Below, in pieces: positions 24,476 to 34,953 of a DNA stretch of 64,000 nucleotides; position 1 is the stretch's first letter, and each line of letters starts with the position of its first letter. A program made the position numbers and the translations under genes. The stretch comes from Roseivirga seohaensis. Its GTDB lineage: Bacteria > Bacteroidota > Bacteroidia > Cytophagales > Cyclobacteriaceae. Location: the NCBI RefSeq assembly GCF_001592945.1, contig NZ_LRPB01000048.1, positions 124,001 to 188,000 on the forward strand, in the 5' to 3' direction. The notes below the pieces were generated by a model, which saw only the letters and a program-made list of their open reading frames with translations, did not search any database and was not told the origin of the DNA.

Positions 24476-25921
24476 ATGGATAATAGGAAAGATCAATCTT
24501 CTGCTCAACATCATAAATCTGAAAGTTTGTCGACAGCTTTAGAGACCAACGCAGACCAAAGACTTTCTTTACAGAAATCGGTAATTGCATATGCCGAAGG
24601 TTTTCTGAATGGCCTTGAAAACAGGAAGGCTTACGAATTTGATAGTTACGGAAAAGAAGATGGAGACTCTTTCTTCGACATTGACGAGCAGAACCACCCT
24701 ATTGAAGATATTCTCCCTTTTATTGGCGAAAGAGTAGATAAACCCGGCCTGAACCCAGCTTCTGGAGGTCATTTGGGCTATATACCCGGTGGCGGAATTT
24801 ACGAGTCCGCTTTGGGCGATTATCTGGCCGCGGTTTCCAATCGTTATGCAGGTGTATTTTATGCTTCTCCGGGAGCAGTGCGCATGGAGAATGCGCTGAT
24901 CGATTGGGCAGGAAAGCTGATTGGCTATACGAGTCACTTTGGAGGTAATTTAACTTCGGGCGGAAGCATTGCTAACCTCATCGCTATTTCGACAGCGAGA
25001 GAGGCTAAAAAACTAAAGGGGAAAGACCTTGAATCAACGGTAATCTATACCTGCCAGCAAACGCATCATAGTTTGCAAAAAGCCATTAAACTTTGTGGTT
25101 TGGGCGAGTGCATCTTGCGCATTATTGATTTGGATGAAGATTATCGAATTATTCCAGAAAAACTAAACGCTCAAGTACTTGAAGATAAAGAACAAGGCCT
25201 TCAGCCCTTTTTGGTCATTGCCAATGCAGCCTCAACAGATGTTGGGGCAGTTGATCCGCTTAACGCCATTGCCAGTATTGCCGAAAAACATGATTTGTGG
25301 TTCCATGTAGATGCTGCCTATGGCGGTTTTTTCCAATTGACAGCACAAGGCAAGGAAGTAATGAGCGGCATTGAAAAAGCTGATTCGGTTATTCTCGACC
25401 CACATAAAGGCTTATTCCTCCCCTATGGTTCAGGCATTGTGTTGATTAAAAATATTGAGCATTTGGCAGCGGCCAATAGCTACGAAGCCAATTACATGCA
25501 GGACACCAAAATGCATCAGGATGAAATGTCGCCAGCTGAGCTTTCTCCAGAATTGAGCAAGCATTTTAGGGGGATGCGTATGTGGTTACCGCTTAAGCTT
25601 CATGGTATCGGTCCATTTAAAGCTTGTTTGGAAGAGAAAATGGAATTGGCGCAATATTTCTATACCCAGATTAAAGCAATGGGTTTTGAGGTTGGCCCAG
25701 CGCCAGTACTTTCAACAGTAATTTTCAGGTACCTACCCAAGGATAAAGATGCCAATGAATTCAATGCAGCCATTGTCAAAGCCATTCATCAAGACGGAAG
25801 AATTTTTATTTCTTCCACCACGCTCAACGGGCAATTCTACATGCGCGTAGCTGTGCTTTCATTCAGAACCCATAAAAAGGAAATTGATCTGCTTTTGGAG
25901 ATTATCGAAAAGCAACTATGA
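24476..25921 (+). CDS. PLP-dependent group II amino acid decarboxylase-like protein
   Basis: A 481-residue pyridoxal-phosphate enzyme of the group II decarboxylase family (glutamate/diaminobutyrate/aromatic type). Visible features are SGGHLGYIPGGG at the substrate region, NLTSGGSIANLIAIS for phosphate binding, FHVDAAYGGFF with the PLP Asp, and DPHKGLFLPYGSG with the Schiff-base Lys. The amino acid it decarboxylates cannot be told. It starts nine bases after the cupredoxin gene, which suggests co-transcription. The N-terminal 40 residues are hydrophilic and variable. The gene is convergent with the sugar dehydrogenase, with 25 bases between them and no visible terminator. Confidence 0.85.
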   Translation: MDNRKDQSSAQHHKSESLSTALETNADQRLSLQKSVIAYAEGFLNGLENRKAYEFDSYGKEDGDSFFDIDEQNHPIEDILPFIGERVDKPGLNPASGGHLGYIPGGGIYESALGDYLAAVSNRYAGVFYASPGAVRMENALIDWAGKLIGYTSHFGGNLTSGGSIANLIAISTAREAKKLKGKDLESTVIYTCQQTHHSLQKAIKLCGLGECILRIIDLDEDYRIIPEKLNAQVLEDKEQGLQPFLVIANAASTDVGAVDPLNAIASIAEKHDLWFHVDAAYGGFFQLTAQGKEVMSGIEKADSVILDPHKGLFLPYGSGIVLIKNIEHLAAANSYEANYMQDTKMHQDEMSPAELSPELSKHFRGMRMWLPLKLHGIGPFKACLEEKMELAQYFYTQIKAMGFEVGPAPVLSTVIFRYLPKDKDANEFNAAIVKAIHQDGRIFISSTTLNGQFYMRVAVLSFRTHKKEIDLLLEIIEKQL

Positions 25922-25946
25922 ATTGAAAAGTAGATTTTGGTGAGCC

Positions 25947-27080
25947 TTACTTCTGCACCAATCTATAAAGTCCTTTTCCTTCTACACCAACATACAAATA
26001 GCCATCGTTGCCCATTTCTACATTACGCACACGGCCAATGCCTTCTGCAATCTTTTCTTCCTTCACCACTTTATCGTTTTCGATCACGAGGCGCACCAAA
26101 TAACTGAACTTCAATGAACCAACTATAAGGTTGCCATCCCAGCCCGCATATTTCGCATTCTGAACAAAGGCCATTCCGCAAGGGGCAATTGACGGCACCC
26201 AATAAGTAACGGGCTGTTCCATTCCTTCCATAGCCGTTTTGTCGGTGATAGCACCACCTCCATAGTTTTCACCATAGGTAATCACTGGCCAACCGTAATT
26301 CTTTCCCTTTCCAATAATATTTACCTCATCACCACCTTGTGGGCCATGTTCATGTTCCCAAATATCGCCAGTTGCTGGGTTCGTGGCCAAACCTTGAGGG
26401 TTTCTATGTCCGTAAGAGTAAATCGCTGTTTTTGCGTTAGCCGTATTCACAAAAGGGTTGTCTGAAGGAATTGAACCGTCATCATTTAATCGATAGACCT
26501 TTCCTCCGTCACGCGTAATATCTTGAGGGTTTACATCCCGATTACCACGGTCTCCAATCGAAAAGTAAACACGATTTTGGGCATCGAAGGCTATTCTACT
26601 TCCGAAATGCTGACCCGCTCTTGTATTGGGCGAACCCTTGTAAAGCACTTCGTGATTATCAAATGACGAGCCGTTCCATTTTGCTCTTGAAAGGGCAGTC
26701 ATTGCTCCGTCACCCTCACCTTCTGCACTGGCAAAAGTAAAGTAAACCCATTTATTCGATTCAAAATCAGGATGAAGCTCGATATCCAAAAGTCCACCTT
26801 GTCCTCTTGTTGTACTTTGAGGCCCTCCTGAAACTTCCTTATTTATCACCTTCCCATTCTCAATCAATACAATAGTTCCTGCTTTCTCAGTAACCAATAT
26901 TTTACCGTCAGGAAGAAAAGCCATCCCCCATGGATTACTTAGTTCGTCTGTTACCAACTCGGGCACTAAATCACTGGCTTGAGTGGATTCAGTGATTTCA
27001 AGTGGCCCGCTGGTGGTTTGAGCATCACATGAAAGCGTGAAGAAAATTGCAAGTGCGAAAAGAGGTTTAATAAAGGACAT
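25947..27080 (-). CDS. PQQ-dependent sugar/aldose dehydrogenase-like lipoprotein
   Basis: A 377-residue exported protein of the glucose/sorbosone dehydrogenase family (six-bladed beta-propeller, PQQ as cofactor). The N terminus is a lipoprotein signal (FFTLSCDAQ). Family hallmarks are NPWGMAFLPDGKILVTEKAG, GGLLDIELHPDF, the catalytic-His region GQHFGSRI, SIGDRGNRD, SYGHRNPQGLA and WEHEHGPQGGDEVN. Members oxidise aldoses and pass electrons to respiratory carriers. No PQQ synthesis genes are in this window. It stands alone on the minus strand. Confidence 0.88.
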   Translation of the reverse strand: MSFIKPLFALAIFFTLSCDAQTTSGPLEITESTQASDLVPELVTDELSNPWGMAFLPDGKILVTEKAGTIVLIENGKVINKEVSGGPQSTTRGQGGLLDIELHPDFESNKWVYFTFASAEGEGDGAMTALSRAKWNGSSFDNHEVLYKGSPNTRAGQHFGSRIAFDAQNRVYFSIGDRGNRDVNPQDITRDGGKVYRLNDDGSIPSDNPFVNTANAKTAIYSYGHRNPQGLATNPATGDIWEHEHGPQGGDEVNIIGKGKNYGWPVITYGENYGGGAITDKTAMEGMEQPVTYWVPSIAPCGMAFVQNAKYAGWDGNLIVGSLKFSYLVRLVIENDKVVKEEKIAEGIGRVRNVEMGNDGYLYVGVEGKGLYRLVQK

Positions 27081-27140
27081 AGCTATTTTGTTTTATGCTT
27101 ACAACGTTAAAAATAGGGTATTTTGTTTTGAAAACTAATT

Positions 27141-30100
27141 CTAGAACAAAGCAGATATCTGAACCCTGCCCAAATGCACAATTGGATTACCTTCTGATTT
27201 ACGGGCATCATAGCGAAGAAGCAATTGGAGTCCATTGCCAATTTTCTGTTGCCAGTTCAGGTTCCAGGTAAGGTTGCGCCCTGGCCGAAGCGCTTCTAAC
27301 AATTCATAGCCCGTAGGTGAGTTTTCTTGCCCAGTAAAATCAATATTGATGTACTTGAAGTTGGCACTCAAGGTAGTTTTAGCCGCTTTAGAAAAACGGG
27401 TGTCGATTGAGAATTCATTGATTTTAGAGCCTTCATTACTGTTTTCAGAAAAAACATTTTTCTTTTCCTTATTGGCATAAGTGGTCGTGAGCCTGAAAAA
27501 ATTGCTGGGCTGCCATGAAATTGCCGGCTGATAAACCTTACTCTGTATCAGGTAATTTCTTTGGGTAAGTACATCCGAACTACTTGCTCTTTCGCCAGAA
27601 ATAAAAGTCAGATCGAGATTAGTTTGGTAGTTTACATTCCAACGAACATGCGCTCTTAACTCGTCATTATCAATACGTTCAAAGCCATTCAATAACAGTT
27701 GTCGGTTCTCTTGCTGAGCAAAACCTAAATCGGCAGCAAAGGCCGCCCTAGACTGATTAAAAAAGATGGTCGAACGAAGGGTTTGTCTAGAAGATAAAAT
27801 CATATCATCTGCCACATTTATAGGCCAAAGTCTAGCAGCTAGGTCTTCATCCGTGATTTTAGAATTCAGCGTATAGGCCGTTGTATTGGTAAAACGTGCC
27901 AAGAGTTTTTTCAATCCTCCATCTTCAAACCAAGTATTAGGCGTTTTCATTCTTAGTCGATAACTGATGTTGGTATTGAAAGCCTCTTCATAGTTGTCGG
28001 TAGGAACAAAAATCTTGGCGTAGTTCTTTTCATCAGGGTTTACCGCAATGTAAAACTCATTTAGGTCTTGTACCCCATCATTATTGTCGTCACGCCAAGT
28101 GTGTGTTCCTTCTCCAGTTGGCACCTGAATAAAAATAAACTCTCTACGCAGCTCGCGGCTGTTGGCAAGATTATACGAAAGTTCTGACTGAATTGAACGA
28201 TCTAAGAAATTTCCCAACCAATCTACTCGCCCCATAATGGTGCGGTCATTCCTGTCTTCTCCTATTTGGTTTAAATTTTCTAAATCTCGGTAAGTAAAAA
28301 GGGTTCGTAGGGTTTGTGTTTCATCAATTTCAGTATTGAAAAACGCGCTCCAAGTTTCTGACCTATTGCTGTTAATCAGTTCTCCGTTGAATGGTGTTCT
28401 GTCTTGCCGTACTTGGTATTCAACTCCATAGTTCGTGGTAAGGCTTTCATCATTTTTCAAATAGACAGTATGTGCTTCAAAATTCATTGAAGACCGTACA
28501 ATTTCATCCGTAGTGGTGTTAAAAACCTCATTTCGATCTACTTGATAACGGTAGCCCGGAATTAACCACTTGGAACGGATAGACAAATCGGTGGATAATC
28601 TTTGCCATTCTGAATACAAGACTTGCTGATCATTATTCATGGAAAAAGCATCTACTTTTAGTCTAAAAATACTGAGCTCTTTTGCTCCTTTAAAGTATTG
28701 CTGTACACCATCTACGGCCTCTCCTCGTTTTCTTCTCACCAACCGATAATCCATATTATTGAGCGCATCCTTCTGCAAACCAGCCTTGGCTTCCAGAATA
28801 TTCTCGGCAAACTGCTCTTCAAAATCGTTTGAGTTAAAACTCCAATCGCGGTCAAATTCTATATAACGCACACGGTCGATGAATGAGAAAGCATCGTTAT
28901 TGAATTCGTATGAAGCACCTGCATTGAACTTATAGCCTTCGAGCCCTTTCACAGGTCGATTTACAGATTCATAGATGAGCTTATAAGCCATTCCTCTATC
29001 ATCATCTGCATCCAAATCTGAGAATAGATTGAGGTCGTTTTTTGAGAAGGCCACTTCGCCACTCAGCTTGTCATAATCGTTCAATTTAGCCCCTGCACCA
29101 AGGGTTACCATCTGCTTTTGGTTAGGCGCATTCAGTAGCGAAATAGGTTCATAATCTCCTTGCAACTGCCCATTTACAGGGGCTACCCATTTATAAATTC
29201 GTCCGTTGGTGGTAGAGTTAATTAACACGTAGTTACCACTACCTTGCCCCACCAAAGTAAACTGGACATTGAAAAAGGCAGAATCTGGATTGGTGGAATA
29301 TTGAAAAATATCGAATTCATTACCCAAATTATCCGTGCCAATTGTTTTTCGGTAAAGGACAATATCTGGCCTGTATTCTAAGCTATCTACACGAGATGTA
29401 AAGGCCTGATTTAGATCATCGCCTGCATCGGCTAAAATTCGTTTTTCTTCCAAACTCAAATCAAAAGCGAGGGGCTGATTTCGATTGTCCTTCTCTCCAT
29501 AATAGTTAAAAGAGAAATCGAGTTTATCGTTGGATTGGTAGTGACTGGCTTGAAAAATAGAACGCGAATAGTTTTGGTCTGAAAATTCAAAATCAATCCT
29601 TATTCTACTGAATTTGGTAATGAGCACTTTGTTGGTAAAAGTAACTTCGCCCAAATTATAGTCGATTACATAATCGTTATCGAAACCACGAGTCAGTTCT
29701 TCTCCGTCTACAAATACTTTTTCAGAACCTGCTATTACAATGATGAAACGCTCATTGTTTGGTCCTCGAACTCGATAAGGTCCGAGGACGCCTTCTATTG
29801 GATCCACATTGATGGAGGCAAATCGGCCTTTGGCTACTGAGGCCGCAAAAGTGGTTTCTGCTTTAAAGCCATTGGCCATTTTATAAGCTGTTTTGAATTG
29901 TGCTCCCTGTACATTTTTGTAGTAACGCAAGAAGTTGGAGGCTCCATTCTTGAGCACTACATCACCGGCAGTTAATGACCACCTATCGTTATAAAGCTGA
30001 ATGAAAATATTGTCGAAATCTTGTAGTTGTTGCGTGTTTCCTTCCGGCTGAAAAGGTACATTTCTATCGGTAATTACTGCGCGCAAATTCACATTTTCTG

Positions 30101-30593
30101 TCAACTGTCCTTCCATCTGCAGGTTTAGGGAAGAATTCACAAAAACATCCTGCTTGTTCCCGAAGGAAATTCCTCTGGTTATACTCCCCGTTTTTGAAAT
30201 GTTTTGGGTAGAAAAAGCTTCTTCACGTTTGGGCATGGCCAGCTTTTGCTGGTAACGAATGGCATCTTTGAACAGCGCGGTAGAATCGTAAATGGCCAGT
30301 GTTTTATTGGCGCGTTTGGTGTGTAAATCGTAAGGCAAAGTGCGAAAACAAACGATAACAGAATCTAACGCAGGGTATGAAATACTGATGGTATTGGTAT
30401 TCAATTGAAAGTTGAACTGAATATTTTGCCCTTCTAATTGCGCCACTTTAATGGATTCAGGAATGACAGTAAGCGAATCGAGCACGATTGGTTTACCGTC
30501 AGTTTTCACCCATTTGCACTGTTCTTCTGTTTGGGCAAATAATGTTGGCACAAATAGAATTAAGCAAATACAAATAATTAAGCCACGCAACAC
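27141..30593 (-). CDS. Very large outer-membrane beta-barrel-like protein, unknown
   Basis: About 1150 residues. The GTG start at 30593 yields a good signal peptide (LIICICLILFVPTLFAQ) and lies two bases after the kinase stop codon; the longer frame upstream runs inside the kinase gene. The body is dominated by alternating hydrophobic/aromatic strands and short Asn/Asp-rich turns, with segments like RWSLTAGDVVLKNG and YNLGEVTFTN, and it ends in Phe (QISALF), as expected for an outer-membrane barrel. A loop reads WRDDNNDGVQDLNEF, a Ca-binding-like Asp-rich motif. No plug or TonB box was seen. I do not know a characterised relative; coupling to the kinase gene suggests an envelope role. Confidence 0.78.
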   Translation of the reverse strand: MLRGLIICICLILFVPTLFAQTEEQCKWVKTDGKPIVLDSLTVIPESIKVAQLEGQNIQFNFQLNTNTISISYPALDSVIVCFRTLPYDLHTKRANKTLAIYDSTALFKDAIRYQQKLAMPKREEAFSTQNISKTGSITRGISFGNKQDVFVNSSLNLQMEGQLTENVNLRAVITDRNVPFQPEGNTQQLQDFDNIFIQLYNDRWSLTAGDVVLKNGASNFLRYYKNVQGAQFKTAYKMANGFKAETTFAASVAKGRFASINVDPIEGVLGPYRVRGPNNERFIIVIAGSEKVFVDGEELTRGFDNDYVIDYNLGEVTFTNKVLITKFSRIRIDFEFSDQNYSRSIFQASHYQSNDKLDFSFNYYGEKDNRNQPLAFDLSLEEKRILADAGDDLNQAFTSRVDSLEYRPDIVLYRKTIGTDNLGNEFDIFQYSTNPDSAFFNVQFTLVGQGSGNYVLINSTTNGRIYKWVAPVNGQLQGDYEPISLLNAPNQKQMVTLGAGAKLNDYDKLSGEVAFSKNDLNLFSDLDADDDRGMAYKLIYESVNRPVKGLEGYKFNAGASYEFNNDAFSFIDRVRYIEFDRDWSFNSNDFEEQFAENILEAKAGLQKDALNNMDYRLVRRKRGEAVDGVQQYFKGAKELSIFRLKVDAFSMNNDQQVLYSEWQRLSTDLSIRSKWLIPGYRYQVDRNEVFNTTTDEIVRSSMNFEAHTVYLKNDESLTTNYGVEYQVRQDRTPFNGELINSNRSETWSAFFNTEIDETQTLRTLFTYRDLENLNQIGEDRNDRTIMGRVDWLGNFLDRSIQSELSYNLANSRELRREFIFIQVPTGEGTHTWRDDNNDGVQDLNEFYIAVNPDEKNYAKIFVPTDNYEEAFNTNISYRLRMKTPNTWFEDGGLKKLLARFTNTTAYTLNSKITDEDLAARLWPINVADDMILSSRQTLRSTIFFNQSRAAFAADLGFAQQENRQLLLNGFERIDNDELRAHVRWNVNYQTNLDLTFISGERASSSDVLTQRNYLIQSKVYQPAISWQPSNFFRLTTTYANKEKKNVFSENSNEGSKINEFSIDTRFSKAAKTTLSANFKYINIDFTGQENSPTGYELLEALRPGRNLTWNLNWQQKIGNGLQLLLRYDARKSEGNPIVHLGRVQISALF

Positions 30594-30595
30594 TA

Positions 30596-33500
30596 TTAAT
30601 CGCTTAATGGAAACTCTAAGAAGAATGTGGTACCCACGTCTGCCACAGTTTCGAACCATATACTCCCTCCTGCATGCTCTACCCCTCGTTTGGCAATGGC
30701 CAAACCGATTCCAGAGCCTTCAACCTTGGTACTAAATTTAGGGATAAAAATTTTGTCTTGAATCTCCTCTGGAATTCCAAAACCATTATCCTTTACGCTA
30801 ATAATCGCTTTAGAATGGGTTTCCTCTAGGCTGATTTCGAGCTTTGCCACGCGCCCTTCTGGCATAGCTTGTAGCGCATTCAGAATAAGATTATTAAAAA
30901 TTCTACCCAACAAATTAGCGTCTCCTTCAATCCAAACGGGGTTTCGAGGAATATTCGGAATGATTTCCACATCGTCATCGGCCTTGAACAGGCGTACTAC
31001 TTTACGTAATGAATCCGCCAAATCCAGCCTTTCGTTTCTTGGAACGGGCATTTTTGCGAAAGATGAAAAGGAAGTTGCTATATCGCTTAGTGATTCGACT
31101 TGATTTAAAATACTATCAATTGGTTTATTGAAATCTTGGTTCAGCCCTTTACCCTCGGTGAGCAATCTTTTCAGATGCTGTAATTTGAGTTTCATCGGAG
31201 TGAGTGGATTCTTAATCTCATGTGCTACTTGCTGCGCCATTTCACGCCAAGCACTTTCTTTTTCGCTCATGGCCAACTCCTTTTTACTTCTTTCCAAGTT
31301 CACCAACATGCGGTTGTACTCACGTACCATCAGCCCAATTTCATCTTCAGCACTCCATTCCAAAGGCTCATTAATATTGGAAAAAGTGGTAGCCTTAATT
31401 CTTTTGGTAAGGTAAGTAAAAGGATAAGTAATGATTTTTGATGCCAAAAACGACAGCAATACAAACACTATAAAAATGAAAGTAAATGAATTAAGAATAT
31501 TGGAAATAATATCGGTTTGCTGCCTCTTGAGTTGTGTTTGCGACTCAAAAAACGGCATACTCAAAATGCCCAATAATTCATTGTTCTGAGACCTTATTCC
31601 AACATACGTAGATTGATACTCTAATTCGCCCACTCTTTCTGTATACAATTTTTCACTTGACCGATTTTCAATAATTTCGGCCATGGCTTTAGGGTTCACG
31701 AAGGGAGAGAGAATTTGATTTTCAAAAATCATTCGCTGATTGGTGGCTACCAATACTCCTTTGTCGTTGAATAAATTGATGTCTGCTCTAGAATATTGGC
31801 TGATTTCTCCTACCCTATTCTCTAAGGTTTCGTTGTTCTCGCTTTGGCTATCTAAAAACTCCTTTAACGTAACTGTTAGGTTTGAACCCGCACTTTCGGC
31901 CACTTCTAAATAATTCTCTTCAATATTCTTTCTTACCGTTTCATTTACCAATCTTAACACTACAATACTTACAATAATAAGCGGAAGGAAGAACGCAAAA
32001 TTCAGCAGAATTTGAACTTTGGCGGCAATGGTTACCGTTCGTTTTCTAAGGTTATAAAACAAAGCACTGGCTAAGAAAACCAAGATGATCATTCCAACAA
32101 TAAAGAGGAAGAATAACGAGAAATTGGTAATCATAAAGCGAGTAGGATAAACAGGGCTACTGATAATAAAATACTCAGTAGCGTCTCTACCCTGAACGGC
32201 TAAATGTGTATAACCACTCACTAACAAGCCTTTACCAAACAACTCTGGATTATCTTTCCAGTTACTCGGAAAGTCTTTAGCAAAATTAAAATCACCAACA
32301 TTACTTACCATTACACCATTTTGAAATAAGGCGTAATCGAAATGACCGTTATTCGCCACATTACTACTTTCATCAAAAAGCAAACGAGGAAGAATACTGT
32401 TGTTCAATTGTTCCTTTTTAACCAACTGGATTATTATATGTCCCACCACTGTATTGTAGCGCTCAATATCCATAAACACATAGTAGTGATTGGATATAGT
32501 AGGAAAGCGAAAACTTAAAAAATAGACACCTTCTTGATCGGTTCGGTACTGGTCTTGGCTATATAGGTTATACGTTGAGTAATCGTTAGAATTGGAGTTA
32601 TTTATAGGGCGGCCAGAACCGTTGAACAACATAATTTCAATATCATACTTATCGAAATATTCCCCCAAGTATGACCTCCGTATCCTTTGTCGGATTAACT
32701 GTTTTGGCGAAAAAACACTTGAAATATTCGTTTGAATAAGTATATCATCTTCAATCTTCCTTTTCGCTTCGCCAAGCAGGTATTCTGCGGTTTCATCTTT
32801 GCTGGTGAGCAATTCTGTGGCAATGCTCACTTTATCTTGCCTGTCCACTTTTTTAATATCTTCCCCCAAAACCAAGGTACTTACCAAGGCCACTGCGAAA
32901 GATGCTGTAAAGAAATAGAGGAAGGTGTTATAACTAAGCCTTTTGATCTCAGACGGAAATTTCAAACGGACAATCAACACCAAGTAAATAATGTAAATGG
33001 CCAAATAGGCAAATAGACTTTCCTTTAAAATCCAGCCTAATACCAATGAAGCAACTAAAACGATGGCCAAACTAACTTGAAAAGGAGCTTTATTTTTCAA
33101 GTTAATAAACCTTGTTGCTGCCAGTTGGGTCAGCAAAAAGAACATCACTCCTTGTATGAAAATCACAAAGTAGTTGATGAGCTTATAGATTGTTAGATTA
33201 TTGTCTTTGGCGATATCCAGCTTCCATTGCGAATTGCTAAGCATGGAATGGAGTTCATAAGTGAGATAATAAAAAGAGAACATGGATAAGGCCAGTATTC
33301 CAAAGAATTTCCAGTCGTACTGGGTTCCCTCATTTCTATCGTGAAAATTTAAAAAGCCATACACCACTACCACCAAAAGGCTGATCTGATTAAGTAGAAG
33401 GTCGCCTAATGAGGGTTCAAAATAACTTGCGGCAAAATGCACAGGATCGAATAAACCATAGGAACGTACACTATAAGGCAGTTCATAACGGATCATGAGT

Positions 33501-34282
33501 GCCCTTAAAGCAAAGAACATTAGTGCAAGTAAACCTAATGCATAGACAGGCTTGCCTCTATCGTTGAGCAAAGCCGAATAAAAAAATGCCGATCGCACAT
33601 AGAAAAATATACTCAGCGCGAACATTAAAATAATAATTGTAGAGTAAACAGGGTAATCGATTTTCATTAAATCAGTTCCTGTAAATGAAAAAAGGTAAAC
33701 ACCTTGCTGTGAGAAAATTCGATTAGTTTCAGGCAAGCTCTCATCTGCGCTTAAATCATAATATGATTTGCCGAAGATTTTCTGATTAAGTCCTGTATTG
33801 GCAAAATTTTCTGATATTGGAACATCCGACTTGAGCGGAAGAAAACCATAAATCTCTACAATTCTGTTTTGGGCACTATTAATGGTCGTCTTCTTTACTA
33901 TGAATTTATCGTTTCCTATTTCTAAATAACGGTATTGGAATAGGCCTTCTAGAGTTCCGTATTTGGGAACAAAACGGTTGGTGGACCAATAGATTACTTC
34001 TCCATTTTCATAAATAAAAATTGGAAACTCACCACTTACCTCTAATCGATTGAAAAGCCTGCTTAGGTCTACTATGGCTTTGTTTTCAACAGACCTTACT
34101 TCTTGGTCTAGAATTGAAAGTTGCGCCTTTATATTGGCAGAAATGGTTTCTTGGGGTTCTACTCTCCTCTTTCTGTCCGAAAAAATCACTTCATCGATAA
34201 TCAGCGTTAGAGCCAATATACCAATGCACAGTAAAAAGTACCTGTGCTTCTGAAATTCGAGTTTTCTCTGTTTTGCCAACAA
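30596..34282 (-). CDS. NtrY-like multi-pass sensor histidine kinase
   Basis: A 1228-residue membrane kinase. It starts with a helix, a long extracytoplasmic domain and a cluster of about ten further helices, then a second sensory segment, a HAMP region (FTYLTKRIKATTFSNI) and the kinase core. The phospho-acceptor box VAHEIKNPLTPMKLKLQHL is near residue 1015, the N box reads NRIFNNLILNALQAMP, and the ATP-binding G boxes read DNGFGIPEE and GSGIGLAIAKR. This is the NtrY architecture with an extended sensory part. No response regulator is adjacent. The next gene, a barrel protein, starts two bases past its stop. Confidence 0.9.
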   Translation of the reverse strand: MLAKQRKLEFQKHRYFLLCIGILALTLIIDEVIFSDRKRRVEPQETISANIKAQLSILDQEVRSVENKAIVDLSRLFNRLEVSGEFPIFIYENGEVIYWSTNRFVPKYGTLEGLFQYRYLEIGNDKFIVKKTTINSAQNRIVEIYGFLPLKSDVPISENFANTGLNQKIFGKSYYDLSADESLPETNRIFSQQGVYLFSFTGTDLMKIDYPVYSTIIILMFALSIFFYVRSAFFYSALLNDRGKPVYALGLLALMFFALRALMIRYELPYSVRSYGLFDPVHFAASYFEPSLGDLLLNQISLLVVVVYGFLNFHDRNEGTQYDWKFFGILALSMFSFYYLTYELHSMLSNSQWKLDIAKDNNLTIYKLINYFVIFIQGVMFFLLTQLAATRFINLKNKAPFQVSLAIVLVASLVLGWILKESLFAYLAIYIIYLVLIVRLKFPSEIKRLSYNTFLYFFTASFAVALVSTLVLGEDIKKVDRQDKVSIATELLTSKDETAEYLLGEAKRKIEDDILIQTNISSVFSPKQLIRQRIRRSYLGEYFDKYDIEIMLFNGSGRPINNSNSNDYSTYNLYSQDQYRTDQEGVYFLSFRFPTISNHYYVFMDIERYNTVVGHIIIQLVKKEQLNNSILPRLLFDESSNVANNGHFDYALFQNGVMVSNVGDFNFAKDFPSNWKDNPELFGKGLLVSGYTHLAVQGRDATEYFIISSPVYPTRFMITNFSLFFLFIVGMIILVFLASALFYNLRKRTVTIAAKVQILLNFAFFLPLIIVSIVVLRLVNETVRKNIEENYLEVAESAGSNLTVTLKEFLDSQSENNETLENRVGEISQYSRADINLFNDKGVLVATNQRMIFENQILSPFVNPKAMAEIIENRSSEKLYTERVGELEYQSTYVGIRSQNNELLGILSMPFFESQTQLKRQQTDIISNILNSFTFIFIVFVLLSFLASKIITYPFTYLTKRIKATTFSNINEPLEWSAEDEIGLMVREYNRMLVNLERSKKELAMSEKESAWREMAQQVAHEIKNPLTPMKLKLQHLKRLLTEGKGLNQDFNKPIDSILNQVESLSDIATSFSSFAKMPVPRNERLDLADSLRKVVRLFKADDDVEIIPNIPRNPVWIEGDANLLGRIFNNLILNALQAMPEGRVAKLEISLEETHSKAIISVKDNGFGIPEEIQDKIFIPKFSTKVEGSGIGLAIAKRGVEHAGGSIWFETVADVGTTFFLEFPLSD

Positions 34283-34317
34283 TCCTTTTGCTATTCTTTT
34301 AGAACAGGCTTAAAGTA

Positions 34318-34701
34318 CTAATTATTTTGTTTAGGAGAGTACTTAAAACCTCCAAAGGCATAAAGATAGAAAACGCGGCTGTAGCGATACATCAGAGGGT
34401 AGAGCAAAATTACCTCGGTAATAATAGCAATGAGGTAAGTATTCTCATTGGCGTCTTCAATTGTATTGTAAATAATAAATGCACTAACTAAAAAGAGGCC
34501 TACAGACATTGCGTAACTAATGTACATTGCTCCATCGAAAAAGCGTGGTTCTTTTTCAAACCTTACACCACAACAGTCACATTCCTTTTTCATGATAAGG
34601 AATTTCCGAAGGTTATAAGCTTTAGATATAAATAGTTTGCCTTCACGGCACTGGGGGCATCTAGCCTGTAATACTGCTGAGAGCTTTGTTCTTTTGACCA
34701 T
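34318..34701 (-). CDS. DUF983 family zinc-ribbon membrane protein
   Basis: A 127-residue protein starting at MVKRTKLSAVLQARCPQCREG, where the family's sequence begins; the longer frame to 34764 lies inside the neighbouring gene. A zinc-ribbon pair (CPQC near residue 15, CDCC near residue 41) is followed by two membrane helices (about residues 60-80 and 85-105). DUF983 proteins are widespread next to cytochrome oxidase genes but have no proven activity. The gene overlaps the small CxxC protein by about 41 bases and ends the respiratory gene row; metal insertion or oxidase assembly is a reasonable inference. Confidence 0.85.
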   Translation of the reverse strand: MVKRTKLSAVLQARCPQCREGKLFISKAYNLRKFLIMKKECDCCGVRFEKEPRFFDGAMYISYAMSVGLFLVSAFIIYNTIEDANENTYLIAIITEVILLYPLMYRYSRVFYLYAFGGFKYSPKQNN

Positions 34702-34927
34702 TACGTTTGCTAGTTCTATACCAAAAGTAGCCCAACACCGCAAAAAGGATATAAGGTGCGACAAAAAGGTAGAGTATACCTATGTTTAAATTAGATGCGG
34801 TGGTTGTATCACCACCTGCCACAGAAGATTCTAAAGTCCCTCTACACATAGCACACTGAGCATGCGCAGTAACATTAAAAACAGTTAGCAAAATTGCCGA
34901 TAAGATAATTTGTTTAACTCTTCTCAT
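34661..34927 (-). CDS. Small CxxC single-pass membrane protein near the aa3-type oxidase
   Basis: An 88-residue protein with a signal peptide ending in AHAQ, then CAMC at the mature N terminus, a Thr/Ser/Gly-rich stretch, one membrane helix (about residues 49-68) and a basic tail. Layout and length match the protein at 20522-20788 in the cbb3-like operon. The two cysteines could hold copper or undergo thiol exchange during oxidase assembly. It lies 26 bases after the DUF420 gene and overlaps DUF983. It is common in Bacteroidota oxidase loci as far as I recall, but unnamed. Confidence 0.8.
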   Translation of the reverse strand: MRRVKQIILSAILLTVFNVTAHAQCAMCRGTLESSVAGGDTTTASNLNIGILYLFVAPYILFAVLGYFWYRTSKRNGQKNKALSSITG

Positions 34928-34953
34928 GATGCGTCAAAGTTAAAGGTTTTATA

